DNA of 64,000 nucleotides, taken from NCBI RefSeq assembly GCF_907177275.1, contig NZ_CAJSLV010000054.1, positions 62,001 through 126,000 on the forward strand. Reading direction: 5' to 3'. The first letter of the stretch is position 1; each line of letters begins with the position of its first letter. Position numbers and translations under genes: made by a program. The stretch comes from Actinacidiphila cocklensis (GTDB lineage: Bacteria; Actinomycetota; Actinomycetes; Streptomycetales; Streptomycetaceae). This document shows positions 17,409-25,246 of this stretch, piece after piece. The notes under the pieces are model-generated. The model did not search any database. It had not been told where the DNA came from and saw only the letters and a list, made by a program, of their open reading frames with translations.

Positions 17409-18118
17409 CCCACCCGGAAGGCCCGGTCGTCCACGACCCGCACACGCTGCCCGTCAACGACAACGTCAACCCGTACGCCTTCTGCGTCGACCTCGACGGC
17501 CAGTGGTTCCTGCAGAAGGGGAAGATGATCGCCTACTACGGGCAGGTCGACTTCCACGCCATCGGGCACGGCCCGCTCGACCACCTCGTCGCCGCGAACT
17601 TCCACTCCCCGCTGCACGCCACCGCCTGGGTCGTCGCCCAGGGCCGCGGCAAGATGCTGCTCGCCGACCGCGCGTACGACATCAACTCCTACGACCTCGA
17701 CGACGGCAACCTCACCATCCGCTCCGGCAACCTGCTGGCCTTCCAGCCGGGCCTCGCGCTCAAGCAGTCGATCATCCCGGGCTTCCTCACCCTGATCGGC
17801 ACCGGCAAGTTCGTCGCCGCCTCCAACGGTGCCGTGCACTTCGTGGAGCCGCCGATCCGGGTCGACCCGCAGGCCCTCGTCGGCTGGGCCGACTGCCCGA
17901 GCCCGTGCCACCACTACGACCACGCCTACCTGCGCGGCGTCCTGGGCGGCATCAGGGCGCTCACCGGTATCGGCGGCGCGTCGGGCGAGGAGCACCAGTT
18001 CGAGTTCACCGGGTCGGGCCAGGTGCTGCTGCAGTCCACCGAGGAGCTGATGGGCGCCACCGACACCGGGGGCGTCCCGGCCACCGCGGGACCCGGGGTG
18101 CCGGGTGCGGGCGTATGA
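17405..18118 (+). CDS. AIM24-family protein, copy 3 (divergent)
   Basis: A 237-residue, more diverged member beginning with GTG (MTHPEGPVVHDPHTLPVND). It keeps KGKMIAYYGQVDF and the C-terminal ASGEEHQFEFTGSGQVLLQ but not the LFTTT motif of copies 1 and 2. It also has an insertion with two cysteines and two histidines (WADCPSPCHHYDHAYLRG), a possible metal site absent from the other two. It overlaps copy 2 by 4 nt. The three may form a hetero-oligomer, which is an inference from the fixed order and overlaps. Confidence 0.82.
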   Translation: MTHPEGPVVHDPHTLPVNDNVNPYAFCVDLDGQWFLQKGKMIAYYGQVDFHAIGHGPLDHLVAANFHSPLHATAWVVAQGRGKMLLADRAYDINSYDLDDGNLTIRSGNLLAFQPGLALKQSIIPGFLTLIGTGKFVAASNGAVHFVEPPIRVDPQALVGWADCPSPCHHYDHAYLRGVLGGIRALTGIGGASGEEHQFEFTGSGQVLLQSTEELMGATDTGGVPATAGPGVPGAGV

Positions 18119-18167
18119 GATCGCCGCTGCGTACGGTGACCGCGCCGCTACCCTGGCGATCATCCGT

Positions 18168-18188
18168 AATTCAACGGACGGTAGAATT
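18168..18188. promoter_or_regulatory. Inverted-repeat operator overlapping the MarR promoter
   Basis: Half-sites AATTCAACGG and (reverse) AATTCTACCG face each other around one central base, matching at 8 of 10 positions. TAGAAT at 18182-18187 within it looks like a -10 placed so that transcription would start at or very near the ATG at 18195. A leaderless, autoregulated MarR transcript is the simplest reading. Confidence 0.6.
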
Positions 18189-18194
18189 CCCGGT

Positions 18195-18677
18195 ATGACC
18201 ACCGAGACCGCCGAAAGCGCCGCCACCTGGCTCACCGAGGAAGAGCAGCGCGCCTGGCGCATCCACCTCGACGTCAGCCGGCTGCTCATGTATCAGCTGG
18301 AGCGTGACCTGCAGCCCTTCGGCCTGACCAACAACGACTACGAGATCCTCGTCAACCTCTCCGAGGCCGAGGACCACCGCATGCGGATGAGCGACCTCGC
18401 CAAGTCGACGCTGCAGTCCAAGAGCCGGCTCTCGCACCAGATCACCCGCATGGAGGCCGCCGGATTCGTCCGGCGGGAGAACTGCGAGTCCGACCGGCGC
18501 GGGCTGTACGCGGTGCTGACCGAGCAGGGGTGGGAGACGATGCGCCAGGTCGCCCCGCGCCACGTCGCGTCCGTGCGCGAGCACTTCATCGACCTCATCG
18601 CCCCGCAGGACCTCGCCGCCTACCGCCAGGCCCTCACCCCGGTGGCCGCGCACCTGCGCGAGGCCCGCTCCCGCTGA
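18195..18677 (+). CDS. MarR-family transcriptional regulator
   Basis: A 160-residue winged-helix regulator. The recognition region is RMRMSDLAKSTLQSKSRLSH followed by QITRMEAAGFVRRENCESDRRG, with flanking dimerisation helices. MarR proteins usually repress their own gene and neighbours and respond to small ligands. The ATG at 18195 lies 6 bp beyond the inverted repeat and has no convincing ribosome-binding site, consistent with a leaderless message. It sits just downstream of the AIM24 operon on the same strand. Confidence 0.88.
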   Translation: MTTETAESAATWLTEEEQRAWRIHLDVSRLLMYQLERDLQPFGLTNNDYEILVNLSEAEDHRMRMSDLAKSTLQSKSRLSHQITRMEAAGFVRRENCESDRRGLYAVLTEQGWETMRQVAPRHVASVREHFIDLIAPQDLAAYRQALTPVAAHLREARSR

Positions 18678-18736
18678 GCCCGCGCCCGCGCGCGGAGGGC
18701 ACGCCTTCCCCCTGGGCACGCCGGTGAAGAACCGCG

Positions 18737-18767
18737 TGTCACAAAAGGGCGCCCGCACGCGTGTAAG
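18737..18767 (+). promoter_or_regulatory. Candidate ECF-type promoter upstream of the sigma gene
   Basis: TGTCAC (18737-18742) and CGTGTAAG (18760-18767) are separated by 17 nt and lie just before the GGGAGGG ribosome-binding site of the ECF sigma gene. ECF genes are often autoregulated from elements of this spacing. The match to a specific ECF group is not established. Confidence 0.4.
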
Positions 18768-18786
18768 TAGCGGGAGGGCAACGTAC

Positions 18787-19347
18787 ATGAACCCGGAACC
18801 CGCGGAACGCTCCGCGGACTTCGATGACTTCTACGCCGCAACAGCGCGAAGAATGGTCGCCGTAGTGTTCGCCGTGACGGGCGACCTCGGCGAGGCGGAG
18901 GACGCCGTCCAGGAGGCCTACGCGCGCGCCTGGCTGCGCTGGCCCGCGCTGACCGCCGAGGGCGACCCGACCCCGTGGGTCAGGACCGTCGCCCTGCGCC
19001 TGGCCGTGAGCACCTGGCGCAAGGCGCGCAACCGCATGCGCGCCCACTTCCGGCACGGCCCGCCGCCGGATGCACCGGACCTGGCCCCGGACCGCGTCGC
19101 GCTGGTCGCGGCGCTGCGCGGGCTGGGCGAGGACCAGCGCACCGCCGTCGTGATGCACCATCTGCTCGACCTGCCCGTCGAGGAGATCGCCCGGGAGACC
19201 GGGGTGTCGCCCGCCGCGGTCAGAACCCGGCTGAGCCGGGGCCGCAAGGCACTCGGCGCCCGGCTCAGGGAAGAACCCGAGCCCGCAGACCCCGAACCTG
19301 CCGTCCGTGGACGGCGACTCACCGGAGAGGTGCCCCTCCATGGCTGA
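18787..19347 (+). CDS. ECF sigma factor (SigE-like family)
   Basis: A 186-residue extracytoplasmic-function sigma factor. Region 2 spans FDDFYAATARRMVAVVFAVTG and DAVQEAYARAWLRW. Region 4 spans LRGLGEDQRTAVVMHHLLDL and the helix-turn-helix VEEIARETGVSPAAVRTRLSRGRKAL. There is no long C-terminal SnoaL domain. I chose the ATG at 18787 (MNPEPAERS) because GGGAGGG lies seven bases before it. It overlaps the next gene, a single-pass membrane protein, by 8 nt, which is the usual arrangement of an ECF factor with its anti-sigma partner. Confidence 0.88.
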   Translation: MNPEPAERSADFDDFYAATARRMVAVVFAVTGDLGEAEDAVQEAYARAWLRWPALTAEGDPTPWVRTVALRLAVSTWRKARNRMRAHFRHGPPPDAPDLAPDRVALVAALRGLGEDQRTAVVMHHLLDLPVEEIARETGVSPAAVRTRLSRGRKALGARLREEPEPADPEPAVRGRRLTGEVPLHG

Positions 19348-20161
19348 CGAGCTGGACGACCGGCTCCGGGACCTCGCCCGCGACGCCGAACCCCTGGTCG
19401 TCCTCGCCGGGCCGCAGGCCGCCCGTATCCGCGGCGAGCGGCGCAGGGCACGCCGCAGGGCCGCCGCCGCGTCGGTGACCGCCGCGCTCGCCCTCACCGT
19501 CGGCGGCTGGCAGCTGCTGCCCCGGCTGGACGGCACCGGCACCCGCGCGGCGACCCCGGCCGGCACCGCGACCTCCGTCCCCGATCCGCCGGCCGGCACC
19601 CTGCCCGCGCGGATCGAGGCGGCACTGCTGCCCGCGGCCTCGCTGCCGTACGGCGTCAAGTGGCAGTGGTCGGTGGTGACGCCGCTCAAAGCCGCGCACT
19701 TCCTGCCGTCCTGCGTCGTGGAGCCGGCGGCGGCCCCCGAGGCGGAGGCGGACCGTACGTACACCTCCCAGCTCACCTCGGCGCTCGCGCAATACCGGTT
19801 GCTGGCCTTCGCCGACACCACCACCGCCGTCGCGCAGGCCGGCGCCCTGCTGACGCGGATGCGGGCCGCGTGCGGGATCTCGGCCCCGTCATCCCCCGAC
19901 ACCCCGTCATCCTCCGACACACCCCTGCGTTTTTCCGGCGCATCGAAGTCGCTGCCCGGGGTAACGGCATGGGTGGAGAGCCAGGGCCGCTACGTCGCCG
20001 TCCTGCTGGTGACCGTGCAGGACGACCCGCAGGTGCAGTTCGAGGGCACCGGCATCGCGAAGTGCATCGACACCTCGCTGCACCGCCTGACGTCCGGCGC
20101 GCCTGCCACCGAGACCCTGGCCACCGGTTCCGGTGGCGCCCGTACCTCCGACAACTGCTGA
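19340..20161 (+). CDS. Single-pass membrane protein, putative anti-sigma factor
   Basis: A 273-residue protein with a short cytosolic N-terminus (MADELDDRLRDLARDAEP), a basic stretch RGERRRARRRAAAA, and one membrane segment (SVTAALALTVGGWQLLP). A Thr/Pro/Ala-rich extracytoplasmic domain with four cysteines follows. No HxxxCxxC zinc anti-sigma motif is visible, so the anti-sigma role rests on overlap with the sigma gene and on topology. The extracytoplasmic part could be the sensor. It is followed 17 nt later by an L,D-transpeptidase lipoprotein, hinting at a cell-envelope stress circuit. Confidence 0.65.
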   Translation: MADELDDRLRDLARDAEPLVVLAGPQAARIRGERRRARRRAAAASVTAALALTVGGWQLLPRLDGTGTRAATPAGTATSVPDPPAGTLPARIEAALLPAASLPYGVKWQWSVVTPLKAAHFLPSCVVEPAAAPEAEADRTYTSQLTSALAQYRLLAFADTTTAVAQAGALLTRMRAACGISAPSSPDTPSSSDTPLRFSGASKSLPGVTAWVESQGRYVAVLLVTVQDDPQVQFEGTGIAKCIDTSLHRLTSGAPATETLATGSGGARTSDNC

Positions 20162-20178
20162 CAAGGAAACGAACCGTC

Positions 20179-21450
20179 GTGCACCTCATACGCAGTCCCC
20201 GCCGTCCCCGTCCCCGTTCCCGGGCGCTCACCCTGCCCGCCGTCCTGCTGGCCCTCGTGCTCGGCGCCGCCGCCTGCGGCGGCCACGACAGCGCGGGCGG
20301 CGGCGACTCGCCGCCCGGCAAGGGCGGCGCCGGCACCACCGCGCCGACCGCCGCAGGCCCGCACGTCACCGTGACCCCGGCCGCGGGCAAGGACGTCGCC
20401 CCCGGCACCCCGGTCAAGGTCACCGTCGCCGACGGCACCCTGGGCACCGTCACCGTCACCCCCAAGGGCAAGGCCTCCGACGGCGTCGACCCGGTCCCGG
20501 TCAGCGGCGCCCTCGACCAGACGGCCCGCACCTGGACCTCGGACCGCACCATGACCCCCGGCACCTCGTACACCGTCACCGTCAGCGCGACCGACGCCGC
20601 GGGCAAGCAGTCGACGACCACCAGCACCTTCAGGACGGCCACCGCCGCCAAGGTCAACGGCGTCACCCCGACCCCGCTCAACAACGACGTCGTCGGCGTC
20701 GGCCTGCCGGTCTCGCTGGCCTTCGACGTCCCCGTCACCGACAAGGCGGCCGTCGAGAAGGCACTGACGCTCAGCACCACCCCCGCCGTCAAGGGCAGCT
20801 GGGGCTGGCTCACCGACCCGCTGACCGGCATCCAGCGGGTCGACTGGCGCCCCGACGCCTACTGGCCGTCCGGCACCAAGGTCACGCTGACGGCGAAGCT
20901 CAGCGGTATCGACACCGGCGGCGGCCGCTTCCTGCGCCGGGACATCCACGACGCCTTCAGCATCGGCACCGCCCGGATCTCCTACGCGGACCTCGCGGGC
21001 CACACCATGCGGGTCACCGAGAACGGCCGCACGGTCAAGAACTTCAAGATCTCCGCGGGCAGCGCCGACTACCCCACCTGGAACGGCAAGATGGTCGTGA
21101 TGACCAAGCAGTCCAAGGTCCGCATGACGTCGGCCTCGGTCGGCATCGCCACCGACAAGGACGCGGCCGACTTCTACGACGAGGACGTCAACAACGCGGT
21201 CCGCATCACCTCCTCGGGCACATTCGTGCACGCGGCGCCCTGGAACGACCGCTGGATGGGCGTGCAGAACAAGAGCCACGGCTGCATCGGGCTGAGCGAC
21301 CCCGACGCCAAGTGGTTCTTCGACCGGGCCACCCGCGGTGACCTGGTCATCGCCTCGGGTTCGGCCCGGGCGGTGGTCGACAAGGGCAACGGGTACGGCG
21401 ACTGGAACCTCAGCGCGGACCAGTGGCACGCGCTCAGTGCGCTCGCCTGA
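20179..21450 (+). CDS. L,D-transpeptidase lipoprotein (YkuD domain)
   Basis: A 423-residue exported lipoprotein. A basic N-terminus and hydrophobic stretch end in a lipobox-like LGAAAC with the lipidated Cys33. Two Ig-like regions follow (about residues 55-150 and 155-260). A C-terminal YkuD domain carries the catalytic SHGC motif (Cys369, within KSHGCIGLSD). Such enzymes form 3-3 cross-links in peptidoglycan, the layout of mycobacterial LdtMt2-like proteins. The GTG at 20179 follows AAGGAAAC at a fitting distance. It is likely cotranscribed with the upstream sigma and membrane genes. Confidence 0.92.
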   Translation: MHLIRSPRRPRPRSRALTLPAVLLALVLGAAACGGHDSAGGGDSPPGKGGAGTTAPTAAGPHVTVTPAAGKDVAPGTPVKVTVADGTLGTVTVTPKGKASDGVDPVPVSGALDQTARTWTSDRTMTPGTSYTVTVSATDAAGKQSTTTSTFRTATAAKVNGVTPTPLNNDVVGVGLPVSLAFDVPVTDKAAVEKALTLSTTPAVKGSWGWLTDPLTGIQRVDWRPDAYWPSGTKVTLTAKLSGIDTGGGRFLRRDIHDAFSIGTARISYADLAGHTMRVTENGRTVKNFKISAGSADYPTWNGKMVVMTKQSKVRMTSASVGIATDKDAADFYDEDVNNAVRITSSGTFVHAAPWNDRWMGVQNKSHGCIGLSDPDAKWFFDRATRGDLVIASGSARAVVDKGNGYGDWNLSADQWHALSALA

Positions 21451-21496
21451 CGAGACACCTGGTCCCGATATGTGACCGGCGGGTAGGCTCGGGGCC

Positions 21497-22006
21497 GTGT
21501 CAAAGCCCCTGAGCCTGCCCTTCGACCCGATCGCCCGCGCCGACGACCTGTGGAGCCGGCGCTGGGGCGGAGTCCCGTCGATGGGCGCGATCACCTCGAT
21601 CATGCGCGCCCAGCAGATCCTGCTCGGCCAGGTGGACGCGGTGGTCAAGCCGTACGGGCTGACCTTCGCGCGCTACGAGGCGCTGGTGCTGCTCACCTTC
21701 TCCAAGGCCGGCGAGCTGCCGATGTCCAAGATCGGCGAACGCCTCATGGTGCACCCCACCTCGGTCACCAACACCGTCGACCGGCTGGTCGCGTCCGGCC
21801 TGGTCGACAAGCGCCCCAACCCCAACGACGGCCGCGGCACCCTGGCCTCGATCACCGCCAAGGGCCGCGAGATCGTCGAGTCCGCGACCCGTGACCTGAT
21901 GGCGATGGACTTCGGCCTGGGCGTCTACGACGCCGAGGAGTGCGGCGAGATCTTCGCCTTGCTGCGTCCGCTGCGGATAGCGGCGGGGGACTTCGAGGAG
22001 GGCTGA
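21497..22006 (+). CDS. MarR-family transcriptional regulator
   Basis: A 169-residue regulator starting with GTG. The winged helix includes ELPMSKIGERLMVHPTSVTN, TVDRLVASGLVDKRPNPNDGR and the wing GTLASITAKGREIVE. It begins 46 nt after the L,D-transpeptidase stop. It is one of the closer regulators to icmA, with the small DUF3817 gene between them, and so is one candidate for the protein that binds the palindrome upstream of icmA. No ligand can be inferred. Confidence 0.88.
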   Translation: MSKPLSLPFDPIARADDLWSRRWGGVPSMGAITSIMRAQQILLGQVDAVVKPYGLTFARYEALVLLTFSKAGELPMSKIGERLMVHPTSVTNTVDRLVASGLVDKRPNPNDGRGTLASITAKGREIVESATRDLMAMDFGLGVYDAEECGEIFALLRPLRIAAGDFEEG

Positions 22007-22162
22007 CGCCCGAGCTCCCGCAGTGGCCGGCCGAGGTACGAGGCCGTCCGCGGAGGGTGGGAGCAGGAAGACCGACAGGCAAGGGGCGGGGGCTAAGGGG
22101 CCTGACGCCCCGGAGGAGGGGCGAGATCCGGGGCCCGAAACGTACCGGTTAGGCTGCCTGGC

Positions 22163-22504
22163 ATGAAACAAAGCGTGCTGACCCGGTACAGGGTGATGGC
22201 CTATGTGACCGGCGTCCTGCTGGTCGCGCTCACCCTCGCCGTCATCGGCAAGTACGGCCTCGACATCAGCGGCGCGGGCACCGCCACCACGGTGATCGGC
22301 TTCGCCCACGGCTGGCTGTACGTCGTCTACCTGGTCTTCGCCTTCGACCTGTGCTCCAAGGCGAAGTGGCCGATCGGCCGGATGGCCTGGGTCCTGCTGG
22401 CCGGGACCGTGCCCACCGCGGCATTCTTCGTGGAGCGCCGGGTCACCCGGGAGCTCTCCGGCAAGATCGTCGCGCCCGAGCCGGCGGAACCGGTCAGCGT
22501 CTAG
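22163..22504 (+). CDS. DUF3817 small integral membrane protein
   Basis: A 113-residue protein with three hydrophobic segments: VMAYVTGVLLVALTLAVIG, GFAHGWLYVVYLVFAFDL and MAWVLLAGTVPTAAFFVERR. It is a compact member of the same DUF3817 family as the gene at 14776-15177. The ATG follows a short leader after the MarR gene, and a hairpin follows the stop codon. Function unknown. Confidence 0.85.
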   Translation: MKQSVLTRYRVMAYVTGVLLVALTLAVIGKYGLDISGAGTATTVIGFAHGWLYVVYLVFAFDLCSKAKWPIGRMAWVLLAGTVPTAAFFVERRVTRELSGKIVAPEPAEPVSV

Positions 22505-22507
22505 GAC

Positions 22508-22532
22508 ACGGCTCACCCGGATGGTGAGCCGT
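22508..22532 (+). terminator. Hairpin terminator after the DUF3817 gene
   Basis: Perfect 10-bp arms ACGGCTCACC and GGTGAGCCGT enclose a 5-nt loop, starting 4 nt after the stop codon. There is no long U-tract, as is usual in high-GC actinobacteria. It separates the MarR/DUF3817 pair from icmA. Confidence 0.65.
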
Positions 22533-22543
22533 TCCGCATCGAC

Positions 22544-22567
22544 ATTTACTTGGACGTCCTAGTAAAT
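22544..22567. promoter_or_regulatory. 24-bp palindromic operator upstream of icmA
   Basis: The arms ATTTACT and AGTAAAT flank a GGACGTCC core. The whole 24 bp is symmetric except for one mismatched pair. It ends 8 bp before the icmA ATG. TAGTAA at 22560-22565 could be a -10, so a bound regulator would block transcription. The icmA start has no good ribosome-binding site, which suggests a leaderless message. The binding protein is not identified in the window. Confidence 0.7.
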
Positions 22568-22575
22568 TCGTAGGT

Positions 22576-24276
22576 ATGGACGCTTCCGGGATCGAGAATG
22601 GCCGCCGGCGCTGGCAGGCCCGGTACGACGCAGCCCGCCGGCGGGACGCCGACTTCAGCACGCTCTCCGGTGACCCGGTGGAGCCGGTGTACGGACCACC
22701 GCCAGGCACCGACGTGCCGGGCTTCGAGCGGATCGGCTGGCCGGGCGAGTACCCCTTCACCCGGGGTCTGCACGCGACCGGCTACCGGGGCAGGACCTGG
22801 ACGATCCGGCAGTTCGCCGGGTTCGGCAACGCCGAGCAGACCAACGAGCGCTACCGCACCATCCTGGCCAACGGCGGCGGCGGACTGTCCGTGGCATTCG
22901 ACATGCCCACCCTGATGGGCCGCGACTCCGACGACCCGCGCTCGCTCGGCGAGGTCGGGCACTGCGGGGTGGCGATCGACTCGGCCGCCGACATGGAGGT
23001 CCTCTTCCGCGACATCCCGCTGGGCGACGTCACCACCTCCATGACCATCTCGGGACCCGCCGTCCCGGTCTTCTGCATGTACCTGGTCGCCGCCGAGCGG
23101 CAGGGCGTCGACCCCGGGGTGCTCAACGGCACGCTCCAGACCGACATCTTCAAGGAGTACATCGCGCAGAAGGAGTGGCTCTTCGAGCCGGAGCCGCACC
23201 TGCGGCTGATCGGCGACCTGATGGAGCACTGCGCCGCGGCGATCCCGGCGTACAAGCCGCTGTCGGTCTCCGGCTACCACATCCGCGAGGCGGGCGCGAC
23301 AGCGGCGCAGGAGCTGGCGTACACCCTGGCCGACGGCTTCGGCTACGTGGAGCTGGGGCTGAGCCGCGGGCTGGACGTCAACGCGTTCGCGCCCGGTCTG
23401 TCCTTCTTCTTCGACGCGCACCTGGACTTCTTCGAGGAGATCGCCAAATTCCGCGCCGCCCGCCGGATCTGGGCGCGCTGGATGCGGGACGTCTACGGGG
23501 CCACCTCGGACAAGGCGCAGTGGCTGCGCTTCCACACCCAGACCGCCGGGGTCTCGCTGACCGCGCAGCAGCCGTACAACAACGTGGTGCGTACCGCGGT
23601 GGAGGCGCTGTCCGCGGTGCTCGGCGGGACGAACTCGCTGCACACCAACGCGCTGGACGAGACGCTGGCGCTGCCCAGCGAGCAGGCCGCCGAGATCGCG
23701 CTGCGCACCCAGCAGGTGCTGATGGAGGAGACCGGGGTGGCCAACGTCGCCGACCCGCTCGGCGGCTCCTGGTACGTCGAGGCGCTGACCGACCGGATCG
23801 AGCAGGACGCGGAGAAGGTCTTCGAGAAGATCAGGGAGCTGGGCGCCCGGGCGGTGCCCAGCGGAGAGCACCCGGTCGGCCCGATCACCTCCGGCATCCT
23901 GCGCGGCATCGAGGACGGCTACTTCACCGGCGAGATCGCCGAGTCCGCCTTCCAGTACCAGCGCGCGCTGGAGAAGGGCGACAAGCGGGTCGTCGGCGTC
24001 AACTGCCACCACGGCTCGGTCACCGGCGACCTGGAGATCCTGCGGGTCGGCCACGAGGTGGAGCGCGACCAGGTGCAGCTGCTGGCCGGCCGCAAGGCGG
24101 CCCGTGACGACGCGGCGGTGCGCCGCGGACTCGACGCGATACTGGCCGCGGCACGCTCCGGCGGCAACATGATCGAGCCGATGCTGGACGCGGTGCGGTC
24201 CGAGGCCACCCTCGGTGAGATCTGCGGCGCACTGCGCGAGGAGTGGGGCACATACACCGAGCCCGCCCGCTTCTGA
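22576..24276 (+). CDS. icmA: Isobutyryl-CoA mutase large subunit
   Basis: A 566-residue TIM-barrel catalytic subunit of an adenosylcobalamin-dependent acyl-CoA mutase. Known isobutyryl-CoA mutases differ from methylmalonyl-CoA mutase by Phe80 and Gln198 in place of Tyr89 and Arg207. Both diagnostic residues are present at exactly these positions here (RQFAGFGNAEQ; KEYIAQKEW). The protein ends without the C-terminal B12-binding domain, so it needs a separate small IcmB subunit, which is not in this window. The enzyme interconverts isobutyryl-CoA and n-butyryl-CoA, feeding valine breakdown and polyketide precursors. A hairpin and a 24-bp palindrome lie just upstream. Confidence 0.95.
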   Translation: MDASGIENGRRRWQARYDAARRRDADFSTLSGDPVEPVYGPPPGTDVPGFERIGWPGEYPFTRGLHATGYRGRTWTIRQFAGFGNAEQTNERYRTILANGGGGLSVAFDMPTLMGRDSDDPRSLGEVGHCGVAIDSAADMEVLFRDIPLGDVTTSMTISGPAVPVFCMYLVAAERQGVDPGVLNGTLQTDIFKEYIAQKEWLFEPEPHLRLIGDLMEHCAAAIPAYKPLSVSGYHIREAGATAAQELAYTLADGFGYVELGLSRGLDVNAFAPGLSFFFDAHLDFFEEIAKFRAARRIWARWMRDVYGATSDKAQWLRFHTQTAGVSLTAQQPYNNVVRTAVEALSAVLGGTNSLHTNALDETLALPSEQAAEIALRTQQVLMEETGVANVADPLGGSWYVEALTDRIEQDAEKVFEKIRELGARAVPSGEHPVGPITSGILRGIEDGYFTGEIAESAFQYQRALEKGDKRVVGVNCHHGSVTGDLEILRVGHEVERDQVQLLAGRKAARDDAAVRRGLDAILAAARSGGNMIEPMLDAVRSEATLGEICGALREEWGTYTEPARF

Positions 24277-24378
24277 GCGCCCCCGCGTCCCTCCGTCCGC
24301 CCCTCCGGCGCTGACCTGGCCGCGGCGCCGCTCGGTAGATTCGTCGCCGACCGACCCGCTCTCCAGGAAAGGACGTGT

Positions 24379-24603
24379 GTGGCCCTCGAAGCGACCGTCG
24401 GCGACGACGGGATGGTCTACATCAGGGAGTCAGAGCAGCCGGACGTGGTGGCCGTGACCACCGCGGCGAAATGGGAGGCGTTCGTCAAGGGCGTCATGGC
24501 GGGGGAGTTCGACCACTTCGTTGCCGAAGTGGCCGAGACGGTGGGTGTGGCCGGAGGGGAGGCCGCCGCTCAGCAGACCTGTGGCGCGGCTCACAGGTCC
24601 TGA
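24379..24603 (+). CDS. DUF397-like small protein
   Basis: A 74-residue protein starting with GTG after AGGAAAGGA. The segment VYIRESEQPDVVAVTTAAKWEAFVKGVMAGEFDHF matches the DUF397 pattern (I-R-D/E-S ... W-x-A-F-x-x-G-v-x-x-G-E-F-D). DUF397 genes usually sit beside an XRE-type regulator as a small partner; none is present here, so this copy is an orphan. Its 3' end overlaps the convergent TetR gene by 13 bp. Confidence 0.78.
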   Translation: MALEATVGDDGMVYIRESEQPDVVAVTTAAKWEAFVKGVMAGEFDHFVAEVAETVGVAGGEAAAQQTCGAAHRS

Positions 24604-25235
24604 GCGGTGTGCAGACCGGCGAGACCGACGACGAGGAGCACGGCGAGCCGGCCCGCCCACTCCTCGTCGACCGGCTCGGAGCTGACCATGACCCGGTGCA
24701 CCACCGCACCGGCGACCACGTCGAAGATCAGGTTGTCCCGCGCGGGTCCCGCGGCGCTGTCCGCGGCGCCGTCCTCCGGCGGGATCTCGCCGCGCTGCTG
24801 CGCGCGTTTCCTGCCCAGCACCACCAGGTGCTTCTGCCGGTCCACGATCGCCTCGCGGATACGCAGCCGCAGCGCGTCGTCGTGCGCGGCCTCGGCGATC
24901 ACCGCCATCAGCGCCGTCCTGGTCTCCGGGCGGTTGAGCAGCTCGGCGAAGCGCAGCACCACGCCCTGGATGTCGGCCTGGAGGCTGCCCAGGTCGGGCA
25001 GTTCCAGCTGCTCCTCGAACAGCGCGGCCACCGCGTCGACGACCAGCTCGTTCTTGCCCGCCCAGCGCCGGTAGAGGGTGGTCTTGGCGACCCCGGCGCG
25101 CGCAGCGACGTCGCCCAGGGTGAGCCTGCCCCAGCCCTGCTCCGCCAGCGCGGCCCTGGTGGCCGCGAGGATCGCACGGTCCGCGTCGGCACTTCGCGGG
25201 CGTCCGGTGCGTTTGGCGGTGGGGGAGGAGCACAT
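24591..25235 (-). CDS. TetR-family transcriptional regulator
   Basis: A 214-residue TetR regulator. The N-terminal helix-turn-helix is LTLGDVAARAGVAKTTLYRR (about residues 38-57) and is followed by WAGKNELVVDAV. The C-terminal ligand domain is typical in length. An ATG at 25247 would add four residues, but it lies inside a 12-bp palindrome. I prefer 25235 because TATGGT (25248-25243) would then be a -10 for a leaderless, self-repressed message. The target beyond itself is unknown. Confidence 0.88.
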   Translation of the reverse strand: MCSSPTAKRTGRPRSADADRAILAATRAALAEQGWGRLTLGDVAARAGVAKTTLYRRWAGKNELVVDAVAALFEEQLELPDLGSLQADIQGVVLRFAELLNRPETRTALMAVIAEAAHDDALRLRIREAIVDRQKHLVVLGRKRAQQRGEIPPEDGAADSAAGPARDNLIFDVVAGAVVHRVMVSSEPVDEEWAGRLAVLLVVGLAGLHTAQDL

Positions 25236-25246
25236 AGGCCGGACCA

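Noticed and set aside
24379..24603. A toxin-antitoxin or XRE/DUF397 pair
   Set aside because: No XRE regulator lies next to the DUF397-like gene. The neighbouring regulator is TetR, convergent, and only overlaps at the ends.
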